Below are positions 50,410 through 59,614 of a stretch of 64,000 nt of DNA, in pieces. This DNA comes from JAGZHZ01 sp963929865 (GTDB taxonomy: Bacteria > Bacillota > Clostridia > Lachnospirales > Lachnospiraceae): contig CAWVKK010000047.1 in NCBI GenBank assembly GCA_963929865.1, forward strand, positions 1 through 64,000, given 5' to 3'. The notes below the pieces were generated by a model. The model searched no databases and was not told where the DNA came from. It saw nothing but the letters and a program-made list of their open reading frames with translations. Numbering within the stretch: the first letter of the stretch is position 1; each line of letters starts with the position of its first letter. A program made the translations under genes and the position numbers.

Positions 50410-53400
50410 TTATTCCTTTCTGCTTTTTTGTTCTTCTGTGTTTTCTTCCTGGACGGCGGCTATCTTGCATTTTTCCAGATGCGTGCCATCCCAGAAAAAA
50501 ATTTCTGACGAATCTTTTCGCTCTTTACATTTTTTTAATTCTCCAAACGGTATCTCAACTGCTTTGATCTGCGTTTTTTCTCCAAAAAACAGAAGCTGTC
50601 CCCGTTCTCGGATTTCCTGGAGGAATTCGCAGCTGTGATACCGTATCGCTTTGTTTTCGAGATTTGCGCAAAGGATCAAAATCTCTTTTCTAAGTTCTCT
50701 TAAAAGCTCACGCTGTTCCTTGTCTCTTGAAAGAGCTTCCAACACTTCGCTGCCGTTTAAGAGCAGCAAAATCTCTTCCTCTCTTTTGCTCTGCGCGCAT
50801 TCTTTTACATCTTGGAGAAGCGCTTTGCTGTCGGTAAAATAACGCCATTCTCCTTTTTTGTTCAGAATCTGCAGTCTGCGCTTTTCGTCATCCAAAATAA
50901 AGCATTTCATTCTTTCCTGAAAAATCCTGCATGTCTGTGGAATCTGAGAAAGCCACTCCATCTGTTCTTCCCCGCATACGCCGGTAATCTTGTTCTTCCA
51001 CTCTCCAAAAAAGACAGGCTTTAAACGGCGAAATTGAACCGCTGCCGGAACGTCCCCTTTTTTTCGGCAGATCGGATATATCTCCCATGACAGCCTCTGA
51101 GGAATGACAGGAATCTTTCTGGCTTCTTTTTCTGCTCTCCTGCTGCATTTCCAGATCCAATCCTCCATCCGGAGCGTCTGTTCTTGTGTCGTTGCCCCCT
51201 GAAACGCCTGATACACCTGCATCTGATAGACCTCGTTCTTCCACGGGAAAAAGGCGCGCCCGGCAATTTTAGGAAGCTTTCCTCTCATCTCATCCATCAG
51301 CTGCCGGTATGCCGACGCATCCTGGTGAAACAGAGAAATCCGGCATCCGAACATTTCCACAGTCCCTCCGTGAATTCCTCTTAACTCTTCCTGAAATACA
51401 ACCGTATAGATCTCCCACCTGTTCCCCTCTCTCCAGACCGCACTGATGCGTTCCTCTAAATCGGGATACCTTTTTTTCCATTCCAGATATGAAAACCACA
51501 CAAAGATTACCGGAGACCGCCTGATCTTATCTTGCTCTCCCTCCCATGCTGCCTGCCTCTTTCGAAATTCCATTTCTTCCCTTGCCATCTCGACCAGATT
51601 TTCCAGTTTTTCCTCCTCTGACGCGCGGACAATTCCGCCGACCTGCGGAAGCCTTTCGAGCGCCTGCGGAAGACGTCCTTCAAAATCTGCGACATAGATT
51701 TCTATCTCTTGCGCGTATTGTGCAATCCAGCCCCTCAGCAGAACAAAGAAAAGATTTTGTTTTCCAAATCCCATGCTCCCTGTGACCAGCAGATTTTTCC
51801 CCCGCATTTCAAAGACAGCTTCCGGCTGCCGCTGCATTTTAGGATCATCCAAAATTCCAATCGGGATCTGTCCTCTTGGCAGCTCATTCTGTCTCTTGGT
51901 TGGATATGGAATGTTTTCTCTTAAAGGCGCAAGGCATACAACCGGCAGTTTTCTGATATATTTTTTATGCCATTGTTCCACTATCCGCTGCCTGACCGCT
52001 TCCGCCTCAGTCCATCCTTCTTGTGCGTACCCTTTTTTTTCGTAGAGCAGCCGCCTCTCTCCTCCTAACAAAATGCGGAAGATCTGAAATCCCTGCGTCT
52101 TCTCCTGCTTTATTTTCTCTGAGCTGTATGCCGACTGAAACAAGAAAAACTGTTCGTTGTTTCCCACCTGAAAGTATGCCCTTCCAGGTTCCAAAATCTG
52201 TGCGGCAAGCCCAGACCGCAGCACTTCTCTGCTGTCATTTTCCGACTGCACTTTCAGGCAGAGCCGAAATTTCGCGTTGCTCCAGATCTGTTCGCTTACC
52301 TGACCGGAAGGTTTCTGTGTTGCCAAAATCAGGTGAACGCCCAGGCTTCGCCCTATTCTGGATGCGCTGATCAGCTCTTTCATAAATTCCGGCTGTTCTG
52401 CTCTCAGCTCTGCAAATTCATCCACAATCAGAATCAAATGCGGCATTGCCTCTAATTGCGCCGGTCTTTTCCGGTACCTCTGTTCATACTCATCCACATG
52501 CGCGCATCCGTTTTCCGCTAACATTCTCTGTCTCTTTTTTAGTTCCGCGCGGATAAACATCAGAGATCGCTCGAGCAAAGCCTCATCCAGATTCGTGATC
52601 GTCCCAGCCAGGTGCGGCAGATCTTTCAGATGGTTGGCAAGACCTCCGCCTTTGAAATCTATCAGCAGAAACTGCAGCCTCCACGGCGCAAACGACAAAG
52701 CGGCGCACAGAAGATAGCTCAAAATCATCTCACTTTTTCCGGATCCTGTCGTTCCCGCGACAAGACCGTGCGGTCCATGCGCCTTTTCATGCAGGTCCAG
52801 AAAAAAAGTGCTTCCATCCTCCGCTGTCCCGAGCGCCACAGGAAGCGTCTCCTGTTCTTCCTCCCACATCCGTTCCCATCGTTCCTTTCCTTCTTTTTCC
52901 AGCAGTTCAAACAGCGTCAATTTTTTCGGAAGCTTCTGTTTTTCTAAAAATGTCTTCTTTTTCGCGCAGGCAATGGCTGCGCTTGTCTCAAGCAGACTCT
53001 CCTTGGTCGGAAGCTCAAAGAAAAACGGGATGCTTTCTTTCGATTCATTTAAAAACCATTCTCCTTTTCCCTCTCTTATGCAGATCTTTCCCCGGCAGCC
53101 TCTTGGCAGTTTTCTTTCCTCTTCTGTCAGAAAAATCGAGTAGATTCCATACTCCGCCGCTTTTTCAATCTGTTCCGTAAAATACAGCTGCTCTTTTGTT
53201 TCTTCTAAAAAGCATACAACCCAGGAGACGCCTTTTTTCGCCTTCATCTGCCGCAGAGAAAGTTCTCTCTCTAAGAGTCCTTCAAGGCGTCCTCTGCTTT
53301 TGGAATCCCATCCAATTCTTCTCTCGCCCTGTTCTGTCCGGACATGCGGGAGCGTGCGAACCCACGCTATTTTTTTTACGGCGCTTTCTTCCCCCAGGAT

Positions 53401-54732
53401 AAAAATTCTGGTCTCTTCTTCACCGTGGCTGCATATCAGCTCCAGCAAAAGCATTTCCAGGAAACGGATCCGTTCTCCCTCTTCCCCTACGATGCCAATA
53501 TTCCCGCATTCCGGAAGCCTAAGCACAACTGGAGCGTTCTGCATTTTGCTCTGCCTTGCGATCATCTCCTGCGCTTCTCTCCAGAGAGTGTGGGTTTGCG
53601 CAAAGTCCTCTCTCTTTTGGAATTCTACGCTCACGTTCGGCGCAATGGTTCCATTTCCAAGTCTCAGCCACAGAAAATCCCAGTCTTTTCCTGTCTTTTC
53701 AAATAAGTTCCAGGAGCGGATCTTCGCTTCGTGCGCCAGTGTTTTCCAGTCTCTCTCATACTGTTCTAAAAATCTGCGCTCCCGTTCTGTTGCCTGTACG
53801 ATTTCCCCTTCTTTTTCTGTGAGATAGGCGCGGTAGCGCTCCCTATACTTTCTTTGTTTTTTCCGGATATGGAGTTTTCCATACAGCCATGTCACGACCG
53901 CGGTCGCCATTCCCATTCCTCCAAGGACAAGGCGGTACCATCCTCCCCCAAATCCGCCGCGGCTTTGCAGCATCACTGCCGCCGCAAGGATTCCTGCGCT
54001 TGAAAGCAGCGATAACAGCAGTCTGCTTTCCTGCTTTTCAGGATAATTCGCCGGCGCTGCGATCCGGATACATTCCTGTGGAGTTTCTGTTCTCCATCTG
54101 GCTCTGCAGACATAATCAGGATAATCAGATCTCTCGCTTTGCGCTTTCTGGACGTGGATTCCGTGGCATACCATATTTTTTGCAAGGTCAAACCAGATCT
54201 TTTCTTCCCGCATATAGAACCGGTATCCGCCCAGCTCCACAAAATCGTGTTCTCTAAGCTGCGCCTTTGCCTGCACCATCATGCCGTTTTTTGCAATCTC
54301 CCATGTGCTGCTCCAAACCCAGAACGCATTCTCTTTCCATCTGATTTCCATCCATTTCTGTCTCAGAAAAATATCCTGAATGTGAATGTGGCAAAACGTT
54401 TCTCCTCCGATATACAGCGGCTTTTCTCTTTTCAGGCAGACTGCGTACCCATACGACGCTTTCTTTTTTTTCTTCCATCTCTGAAGAAAAATGCGGTAAA
54501 GGCACAGACCGGAATCTTCCTCGTGCATCTCGATTTCGGCTCCGTGCTCAAATGGAATCCATCCCTTCTTCATCACGGTATCGCCTGTCAGGTAATAGCC
54601 CTCTTCCGTCTCAAGATACCACTGCTCTTGTCTTTTTGCCGCATAAATCCCATAGGAATTCGATGGCTTTTGCAGCTCCTGCGTTCTTTCCTCGTATCTT
54701 CCCCGTGAAAAAATCCATATTTTCCATTCCAC
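50410..54732 (-). CDS. essC: EssC-type FtsK/SpoIIIE ATPase of type VII secretion
   Basis: 1440 residues; GTG start. N-terminal ~200 residues look like two weak FHA-like domains. Two membrane helices at about 235-285 (LLLSLLSSAGILAAAVML; LVLGGMGMATAVVTWLYG). The first ATPase domain is intact: Walker A AGTTGSGKSEMIL (about 657-667), LLIDFKGGG and Walker B LILIVDEFAEL. The second has a damaged P-loop, VTGSMGFGKQNL (about 987), where GKT/S reads GKQ. A third, shorter domain ends the protein with no recognisable P-loop. EssC is the motor and receptor of T7SSb. It is the best marker for the whole island. Confidence 0.92.
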   Translation of the reverse strand: MEWKIWIFSRGRYEERTQELQKPSNSYGIYAAKRQEQWYLETEEGYYLTGDTVMKKGWIPFEHGAEIEMHEEDSGLCLYRIFLQRWKKKKKASYGYAVCLKREKPLYIGGETFCHIHIQDIFLRQKWMEIRWKENAFWVWSSTWEIAKNGMMVQAKAQLREHDFVELGGYRFYMREEKIWFDLAKNMVCHGIHVQKAQSERSDYPDYVCRARWRTETPQECIRIAAPANYPEKQESRLLLSLLSSAGILAAAVMLQSRGGFGGGWYRLVLGGMGMATAVVTWLYGKLHIRKKQRKYRERYRAYLTEKEGEIVQATERERRFLEQYERDWKTLAHEAKIRSWNLFEKTGKDWDFLWLRLGNGTIAPNVSVEFQKREDFAQTHTLWREAQEMIARQSKMQNAPVVLRLPECGNIGIVGEEGERIRFLEMLLLELICSHGEEETRIFILGEESAVKKIAWVRTLPHVRTEQGERRIGWDSKSRGRLEGLLERELSLRQMKAKKGVSWVVCFLEETKEQLYFTEQIEKAAEYGIYSIFLTEEERKLPRGCRGKICIREGKGEWFLNESKESIPFFFELPTKESLLETSAAIACAKKKTFLEKQKLPKKLTLFELLEKEGKERWERMWEEEQETLPVALGTAEDGSTFFLDLHEKAHGPHGLVAGTTGSGKSEMILSYLLCAALSFAPWRLQFLLIDFKGGGLANHLKDLPHLAGTITNLDEALLERSLMFIRAELKKRQRMLAENGCAHVDEYEQRYRKRPAQLEAMPHLILIVDEFAELRAEQPEFMKELISASRIGRSLGVHLILATQKPSGQVSEQIWSNAKFRLCLKVQSENDSREVLRSGLAAQILEPGRAYFQVGNNEQFFLFQSAYSSEKIKQEKTQGFQIFRILLGGERRLLYEKKGYAQEGWTEAEAVRQRIVEQWHKKYIRKLPVVCLAPLRENIPYPTKRQNELPRGQIPIGILDDPKMQRQPEAVFEMRGKNLLVTGSMGFGKQNLFFVLLRGWIAQYAQEIEIYVADFEGRLPQALERLPQVGGIVRASEEEKLENLVEMAREEMEFRKRQAAWEGEQDKIRRSPVIFVWFSYLEWKKRYPDLEERISAVWREGNRWEIYTVVFQEELRGIHGGTVEMFGCRISLFHQDASAYRQLMDEMRGKLPKIAGRAFFPWKNEVYQMQVYQAFQGATTQEQTLRMEDWIWKCSRRAEKEARKIPVIPQRLSWEIYPICRKKGDVPAAVQFRRLKPVFFGEWKNKITGVCGEEQMEWLSQIPQTCRIFQERMKCFILDDEKRRLQILNKKGEWRYFTDSKALLQDVKECAQSKREEEILLLLNGSEVLEALSRDKEQRELLRELRKEILILCANLENKAIRYHSCEFLQEIRERGQLLFFGEKTQIKAVEIPFGELKKCKERKDSSEIFFWDGTHLEKCKIAAVQEENTEEQKSRKE

Positions 54733-54744
54733 TTCGATATCCCG

Positions 54745-55035
54745 CTACCTCTTCTTGCCTTCTCTATCCCTTTCTTCTTCGGGGAAGCGGAAAAAAAGCG
54801 CGCTCCCGTCTCTTAAACGGGCTTGTTCCAGAGAATCGCTCCCTTTTAAAAGCGCAGTCGGATTTTCTGCCCTTATATACCACTGTCGGATTTTCCGGCT
54901 TTCTATTCCCCAGCCCATTCCTTCATTTAACCCTTCCAATAATTCTTCTGCCGTAATCGCTGCCGGAAGATCCAGGTCAATCTCTTCTCCGTCTTCCAGG
55001 TGCAGCACGGCAAAAATCCGTTTCTCCTCACTCAT
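54745..55035 (-). CDS. YukD/EsaB-like ubiquitin-fold protein
   Basis: 96 residues. FAVLHLEDGEEIDLDLPA and ITAEELLEGLNEGMGW fit the beta-grasp fold of YukD/EsaB, a small cytosolic T7SSb component. The C-terminal ERDREGKKR tail is charged. It overlaps the ParA-like gene by 8 bases and precedes essC by 12. Confidence 0.78.
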   Translation of the reverse strand: MSEEKRIFAVLHLEDGEEIDLDLPAAITAEELLEGLNEGMGWGIESRKIRQWYIRAENPTALLKGSDSLEQARLRDGSALFFRFPEEERDREGKKR

Positions 55036-56041
55036 CTAACACATCTCCCAAAGTTTTCCTCCATTCCTGCCATTCCTGCTGCGTGCCTCCATGTCTTTTT
55101 AAAAAAATCTGCATATCCCATCCCCAATGCTTTGCCTGCTGCTCCTGTTCGCCGATATCGCGGCAGAAATTGTAAAGAAAGCAGAATTTTTCTCTCGGGA
55201 ATATAGAAATGCTGTTTTTTATGACCGGTATCATCTGTTTCCATTTTTCTCCCGGTCGGATTACGATCATGATTTTCTCCGCGTCCGCCATCCATCCTGT
55301 CAGATTTTTATGGTACGCGTGATCGGTTTCCGCCACAATCCAGTCGTATTTTTCGGTCTGTTTAATCTCTTTTTCCATCTCGCGGAAAAGTTCGCAAGAA
55401 ATGTCAAGGCACGGGTATGATCTGGAAAACGGAGGAAGAACGTCGATTTTTCCGTGCCGGATCCATCCGCTCCACTTTGAAAATTCATGCGGCCGCCGCG
55501 ACACGAAAAACATTTCCGCCTCCCTCTCCAGAGTTTGCGCAGTGAAGCGGCGATAATCCTGCCATGTATCCGCCCCGAGAAAAAAAACCTTTTTCCCGCG
55601 CTCTGCCAGATAGTGCGCGCTTTCCCACGCAACGGAGGAAACCCCGCTTCCGCCGATCGGTGAATATACCAGCATTGTTTTTGTCTTGTACGTTTCCTTT
55701 GTTTTTTCTCTCTGAACCCTTTTTAATTCTCTGCAGATTTTTTCCCGTATTTTTTTCTCGTCCCAGCTTTTTTGCAGTACGGGAATCCGCTCCTCTTCCT
55801 GCGTCTCCCCGATCAAAAAAAGATTGCGGTTTTGCGTCTGCCTCCATAGTTCCTCTCCCCATGGTCTCCACACAAATAACAGCGCTTCCTCTTCCAGCAG
55901 ATTCGTATATTTCTGAAAATAGGAAAAATCACTGATTAAAATGATCTCCGCCTGCATTCCCAGTTCCGGCACAACCATCCCTTCTAAAAACTGGAGATAT
56001 TCTCTGTCAGGATCTGCAAATATGATTTTTTCTTTTTTCAT
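55028..56041 (-). CDS. ParA/CpaE-like ATPase with a degenerate P-loop
   Basis: 337 residues. An N-terminal receiver-like part (IIFADPDREYLQFLEG) precedes a MinD/ParA-like domain with MLVYSPIGGSGVSSVAW, where the KGGxGKT lysines are replaced (SPIGGSGVSS), and KVFFLGADTWQDY, DWIVAETD, IMIVIRPGEK. This layout resembles CpaE/TadZ, localisation factors with atypical ATPase sites. It probably positions the secretion complex rather than hydrolysing ATP (inference). Overlaps the FHA gene by 4 bases. Confidence 0.72.
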   Translation of the reverse strand: MKKEKIIFADPDREYLQFLEGMVVPELGMQAEIILISDFSYFQKYTNLLEEEALLFVWRPWGEELWRQTQNRNLFLIGETQEEERIPVLQKSWDEKKIREKICRELKRVQREKTKETYKTKTMLVYSPIGGSGVSSVAWESAHYLAERGKKVFFLGADTWQDYRRFTAQTLEREAEMFFVSRRPHEFSKWSGWIRHGKIDVLPPFSRSYPCLDISCELFREMEKEIKQTEKYDWIVAETDHAYHKNLTGWMADAEKIMIVIRPGEKWKQMIPVIKNSISIFPREKFCFLYNFCRDIGEQEQQAKHWGWDMQIFLKRHGGTQQEWQEWRKTLGDVLDE

Positions 56042-56862
56042 CCCCTCTTCCGGGCCTCTCTTGGCGCGCTCTCCACCTGCCTTTCCTTTTCTCCGAAACA
56101 GCCGTAAAGCATGCAGAATTCACAGTCTGCCGCTAAAATCCGGTCTCCTGGTTTGATGACGTACCATTGCTTTGGAATCAGTCTTGTCTTATTCAAAAAT
56201 GTTCCGTTTCTGCTGTCTAAATCCATAATCCACCACTGCCCCGCATTCCGCAGAATTTTACAATGTTTTCTGCTCAAAGCCCTGCTGTCCTGAATGAGGC
56301 ACTGCACGTCCTCTCTCTGTTTTCCGATCACAAAGCCTTTTTCGTTCAGCGTCCACTTTTCCCTGCTGACAGAATCGAGTCTTTGAAGCACAAAGATTCC
56401 TGTGTCTTTTTGATACTTTTCCTGTAAAATTTCTAATTTTTTTTGAATTTCCTGTTCAAGAATCTGAACTGAGACTGCCTGATCTTCCTGATAGACAGGC
56501 AGATAGATAAGATAAATCTGGTTGTCCGCAACGTCGAGATAAATTTTTTCTTCCTCCAGCTCCAGCTGTCCGAACTGAAGATAAGACCTGATTTTCAGCT
56601 GCTGCACGGTATCGGAAAGCTGTTCCGCAATGTGATTTCTCTGTTTTTGCGTCATGGTTTTCTCTGCCTCGCACAGCGTCATCTTTTTTTCCGTACAGTA
56701 AATCAGCTTTATTTTGCCGTTGTAGCAAATCTTATGGCACGGAAGAAAGAAACGGTATCCGCTCTTCTTCATCCGGTCATATCCTGCATGGGAAAAGTGA
56801 ACCGGTCCGTCCAGCAGATAGGAGCGGACTCTTCTGTCACAATACTCGGAAAGTCCTTCCAC
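56038..56862 (-). CDS. FHA-domain protein, first gene of the T7SS operon
   Basis: 274 residues from the GTG at 56862. That start was chosen because AGGTG lies 5 bases upstream, and longer versions would overlap the promoter. The C-terminal FHA domain (about 180-250) has the phosphothreonine-binding pattern: VIGKQ, SRKHCKI, LDSRNGTFLN. The N-terminal ~170 residues (LDGPVHFSHAGYDRM, YLIYLPVYQ) resemble the DUF6382 type seen before FHA domains in clostridial T7SS loci (recollection). It is the natural reader of phosphorylation by the kinase at 45060. Confidence 0.8.
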   Translation of the reverse strand: MEGLSEYCDRRVRSYLLDGPVHFSHAGYDRMKKSGYRFFLPCHKICYNGKIKLIYCTEKKMTLCEAEKTMTQKQRNHIAEQLSDTVQQLKIRSYLQFGQLELEEEKIYLDVADNQIYLIYLPVYQEDQAVSVQILEQEIQKKLEILQEKYQKDTGIFVLQRLDSVSREKWTLNEKGFVIGKQREDVQCLIQDSRALSRKHCKILRNAGQWWIMDLDSRNGTFLNKTRLIPKQWYVIKPGDRILAADCEFCMLYGCFGEKERQVESAPREARKRG

Positions 56863-56893
56863 TTTCTCACCTGCTTTCGCTGTTTCTAAAATC

Positions 56894-56922
56894 ATCATAG
56901 TGTCTTTTCGCAACTTTGTCAA
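56894..56922 (-). promoter_or_regulatory. Strong promoter of the T7SS operon
   Basis: Perfect TTGACA (56917-56922), 17-base spacer, TATGAT (56894-56899). It lies inside the longest open version of the FHA gene, which rules out the upstream starts. Confidence 0.85.
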
Positions 56923-56977
56923 GTATCTTTTCACATTTTCTAAACTTTTTTGTAATTTTTTTGTTCCTTTTCTCTAC

Positions 56978-57010
56978 TTTATCACATTTTCATCATACTT
57001 CCATGATAAA
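56978..57010. promoter_or_regulatory. Inverted repeat in the XRE/T7SS intergenic region
   Basis: TTTATCA (56978-56984) and TGATAAA (57004-57010), 19 bases apart, lie between the two divergent genes and just before the XRE ribosome site. Candidate binding site of the XRE regulator. Confidence 0.4.
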
Positions 57011-57038
57011 TTTTAGAAAAAACTTAAGGAGAATTTCT

Positions 57039-57401
57039 ATGAATTTTGCAAATAATTTAAAAAATCTTCGTCAAAGCCGTCATTTGACGCAGGAAGCTCT
57101 CGCGCGTTATTTAAACGTCACACGTCCGACTATTGCCGGATATGAGACAAAAAATAAGCAGCCCGACTACGATAAGCTGCAAAAAATTGCGGAATATTTC
57201 GACGTGTCCATCGACTATCTTTTAACTGGAAACGAAAACACGGTTCTTTTAGAAAACGCAAAGCTGAGCGACCCTTCCTTGTCTTTGCAGTTTGAGAAAA
57301 ATCTTATGAAATATTTTTCTCAGTTAAGCCCCTCCTCTAAGCAGGAACTTGTCAATTTCAGCAAGTTTTTATATTTGCAGGAGCATGGCCGTCTAAGATA
57401 G
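57039..57401 (+). CDS. XRE family transcriptional regulator
   Basis: 120 residues; ATG at 57039 with AAGGAG 7 bases upstream. LKNLRQSRHLTQEALARYLN and TRPTIAGYETKNKQPDYDKL form the helix-turn-helix, followed by DVSIDYLLTG. The C-terminal half (SLQFEKNLMKYFSQLSP) is helical, probably for dimerisation. Divergent from the T7SS operon, so likely its local regulator. Confidence 0.88.
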   Translation: MNFANNLKNLRQSRHLTQEALARYLNVTRPTIAGYETKNKQPDYDKLQKIAEYFDVSIDYLLTGNENTVLLENAKLSDPSLSLQFEKNLMKYFSQLSPSSKQELVNFSKFLYLQEHGRLR

Positions 57402-57457
57402 CCGAACCGGCGCACGCTTCCTGTCTTTCTGACCGCTCTGCGCGCGCCCTTGCTTCT

Positions 57458-58084
57458 CTACATCTGATATAAAATGGCGTTGCAGATGCAAGCCGCGATA
57501 TTGCTTCCCCCTTTTCGTCCTCTTGCCACGATGTAAGGGACGGAGGTTTCCATAATCAGCTCTTTTGACTGTACGACATTGACAAAGCCAACCGGCGCTC
57601 CGATAATCAGTTCCGGTTTTATGCCGTCTTCTCGGATCAATTCATAGAGGCGCACCAGAGCGGTAGGCGCGTTTCCGATTGCGAAGATCAGCGGCTTTTT
57701 AAGACGCGCCGCTTTTTCCATGCACACGGTCGCTCTTGTCGTTCCGCGTTTTTTCGCCTCCTGTGCCACGTCCTCGTCCGACATAAAGCAGTACACCTCT
57801 CCTCCGTATCTCGAGAGCACGCGCTTGTTGATGCCGGCTTTTGCCATCTGCGTATCGGTCACAATGCACGCCCCTTTTCTGACCGCGTCCATCGCCTTTT
57901 GCACGGCATGTTCGGAAAAGCAGAGGCTGTCTGCATACTCAAAATCTGCGCTTGTGTGGATGCAGCGTTTTATAATCATTTCCTGATCCTTTGCGAACGT
58001 GCGCCCTCCCAGTTCCTGTGAAATAATCTCAAAGCTTCTTTTTTCGATTTCTTTTGGCTCTACTCTTTCTAATTCTACTCTCAT
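57458..58084 (-). CDS. cbiC: Precorrin-8X / cobalt-precorrin-8 methylmutase
   Basis: 208 residues; the ATG at 58084 has AAGGG upstream; an earlier ATG at 58102 overlaps cobQ. HTSADFEYADSLCFSE includes the catalytic histidine, and GAPVGFVNVVQSKE and ARGRKGGSNIAA are family hallmarks. Moves the C11 methyl to C12 to give cobyrinate. Last gene of the cobalamin operon in this window. Confidence 0.94.
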   Translation of the reverse strand: MRVELERVEPKEIEKRSFEIISQELGGRTFAKDQEMIIKRCIHTSADFEYADSLCFSEHAVQKAMDAVRKGACIVTDTQMAKAGINKRVLSRYGGEVYCFMSDEDVAQEAKKRGTTRATVCMEKAARLKKPLIFAIGNAPTALVRLYELIREDGIKPELIIGAPVGFVNVVQSKELIMETSVPYIVARGRKGGSNIAACICNAILYQM

Positions 58085-58088
58085 TTTT

Positions 58089-59600
58089 TCACCCTTTCGC
58101 ATTTAAAATGCGGTAAATTGCCTCCATGTCCAGATGCTTCCTCATCTCTTCTGCCAGACGGTCATACTGCATCTCTTTAAAGACTGCAAAGTCCATCCCT
58201 GTCATCTGTGCCGTATCGAGTCCTTTTCTTTTTCCAAGCGCCGTCACAATTCCTTTTGCCACAGCCTCACGGTCAAAAATTCCATGCACATAGCTGCCAT
58301 AGACGTTTCCCGCCTGCGCTCCTTCTGTCTTCTCCTGTGAAGATCCCGTGCCGTCCTGTATCGCCGTCAGTTTCTTGGCGCCCTCTTCCAGTTTAGAACT
58401 GCCCATGTGAATTTCATATCCTTCCAAAGCGACTCCGCTCAGCCCGCAGAGCGCTCCCTCCACATCCTGAAAGCTTCCGCTTACTCTTGTCCTTGTCTTA
58501 TCTTTTTCAAAGACTGTATCCATCGGGAGCAGTCCCATCCCTTTCATCTCTCCTCCTGCTTCCACATGATAGGGATCCTTTAATGTTTTTCCAAGCATCT
58601 GGTATCCTCCGCACACGCCGTAAATGACCTTTCCCGCCGCAGCCGCTTTCAGGACGGCCGCCTCCAGTCCGTTTTGGCGCATCCATAAAAGATCCTCCAT
58701 CGTATTTTTTGTTCCCGGAAGAATGATCATATCCGGATCTTTCAGCTCCGAAACGCTGTGTACATACCGGAGCGAGACTCCCTTTATATTCTCGAACGGA
58801 TTAAAATCGGTAAAATTTGAAATTCTCGGAACGCGGATCACCGCAATGTCAATGAGATCCGCCTCCCTCTTTTGATCGAGGCGTTCCGTCAGGCTGTCCT
58901 CGTCTTCTAATTCTATGTGCAGATACGGCGTCACTCCCACGACGGGAATGCCGCAGCGTTTCTCCAGCATTTCGATTCCCGGATCCAAAATGGTTTTATC
59001 TCCGCGGAATTTATTGATAATCAGCCCTTTGATCCGCGCTCTCTCTTCCTCCTCTAAGAGCATGACCGTTCCGACAAGCTGTGCAAAAACGCCGCCCCTG
59101 TCGATATCGCCCACAAGGAGAACGGGCGCGTCTGCCATCTGCGCCATTCCCATATTGACGATGTCCTCTGACTTTAAGTTGATTTCCGCTGGACTTCCCG
59201 CCCCTTCTATCACAATGATGTCGCTGCTCTCTTCGAGCTTGCGGTATGCGCGCCGGATATCGGGAATCAGTTTTTTCTTGTAGGCAAAATATTCCCGCGC
59301 GCTCATGTTCCCGATCACCTCGCCGTTGACGATCACCTGGGATCCGACGTCATTCGTTGGTTTGAGCAGAATGGGATTCATCAGGACAGACGGCTTGATT
59401 CCTGCGGCCTCAGCCTGCATGACCTGCGCTCTTCCCATTTCTAACCCCTCTTCTGTGATAAAAGAATTCAGGGCCATATTCTGGGACTTAAACGGCGCCA
59501 CCCGGTATCCGTCCTGTTTAAAAATTCTGCACAGCCCTGCCGCAAGCAGACTTTTCCCTGCATTTGACATCGTTCCCTGAATCATAATTGACTTTGCCAT
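58089..59600 (-). CDS. cobQ: Cobyric acid synthase
   Basis: 503 residues; ATG at 59600, GGAGG 10 bases upstream. P-loop IQGTMSNAGKSLLAAG, NPILLKPTND, and the glutaminase cysteine in YGVCGGYQMLG with EIHMGSS following. It amidates four side chains of adenosylcobyrinate diamide. Confidence 0.96.
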   Translation of the reverse strand: MAKSIMIQGTMSNAGKSLLAAGLCRIFKQDGYRVAPFKSQNMALNSFITEEGLEMGRAQVMQAEAAGIKPSVLMNPILLKPTNDVGSQVIVNGEVIGNMSAREYFAYKKKLIPDIRRAYRKLEESSDIIVIEGAGSPAEINLKSEDIVNMGMAQMADAPVLLVGDIDRGGVFAQLVGTVMLLEEEERARIKGLIINKFRGDKTILDPGIEMLEKRCGIPVVGVTPYLHIELEDEDSLTERLDQKREADLIDIAVIRVPRISNFTDFNPFENIKGVSLRYVHSVSELKDPDMIILPGTKNTMEDLLWMRQNGLEAAVLKAAAAGKVIYGVCGGYQMLGKTLKDPYHVEAGGEMKGMGLLPMDTVFEKDKTRTRVSGSFQDVEGALCGLSGVALEGYEIHMGSSKLEEGAKKLTAIQDGTGSSQEKTEGAQAGNVYGSYVHGIFDREAVAKGIVTALGKRKGLDTAQMTGMDFAVFKEMQYDRLAEEMRKHLDMEAIYRILNAKG

Positions 59601-59614
59601 TTTTCCCATGCCTC

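Noticed and set aside
56862..56934. Longer FHA protein starting at 56934
   Set aside because: The near-consensus promoter lies inside this extension, so the transcript would start downstream of that codon.
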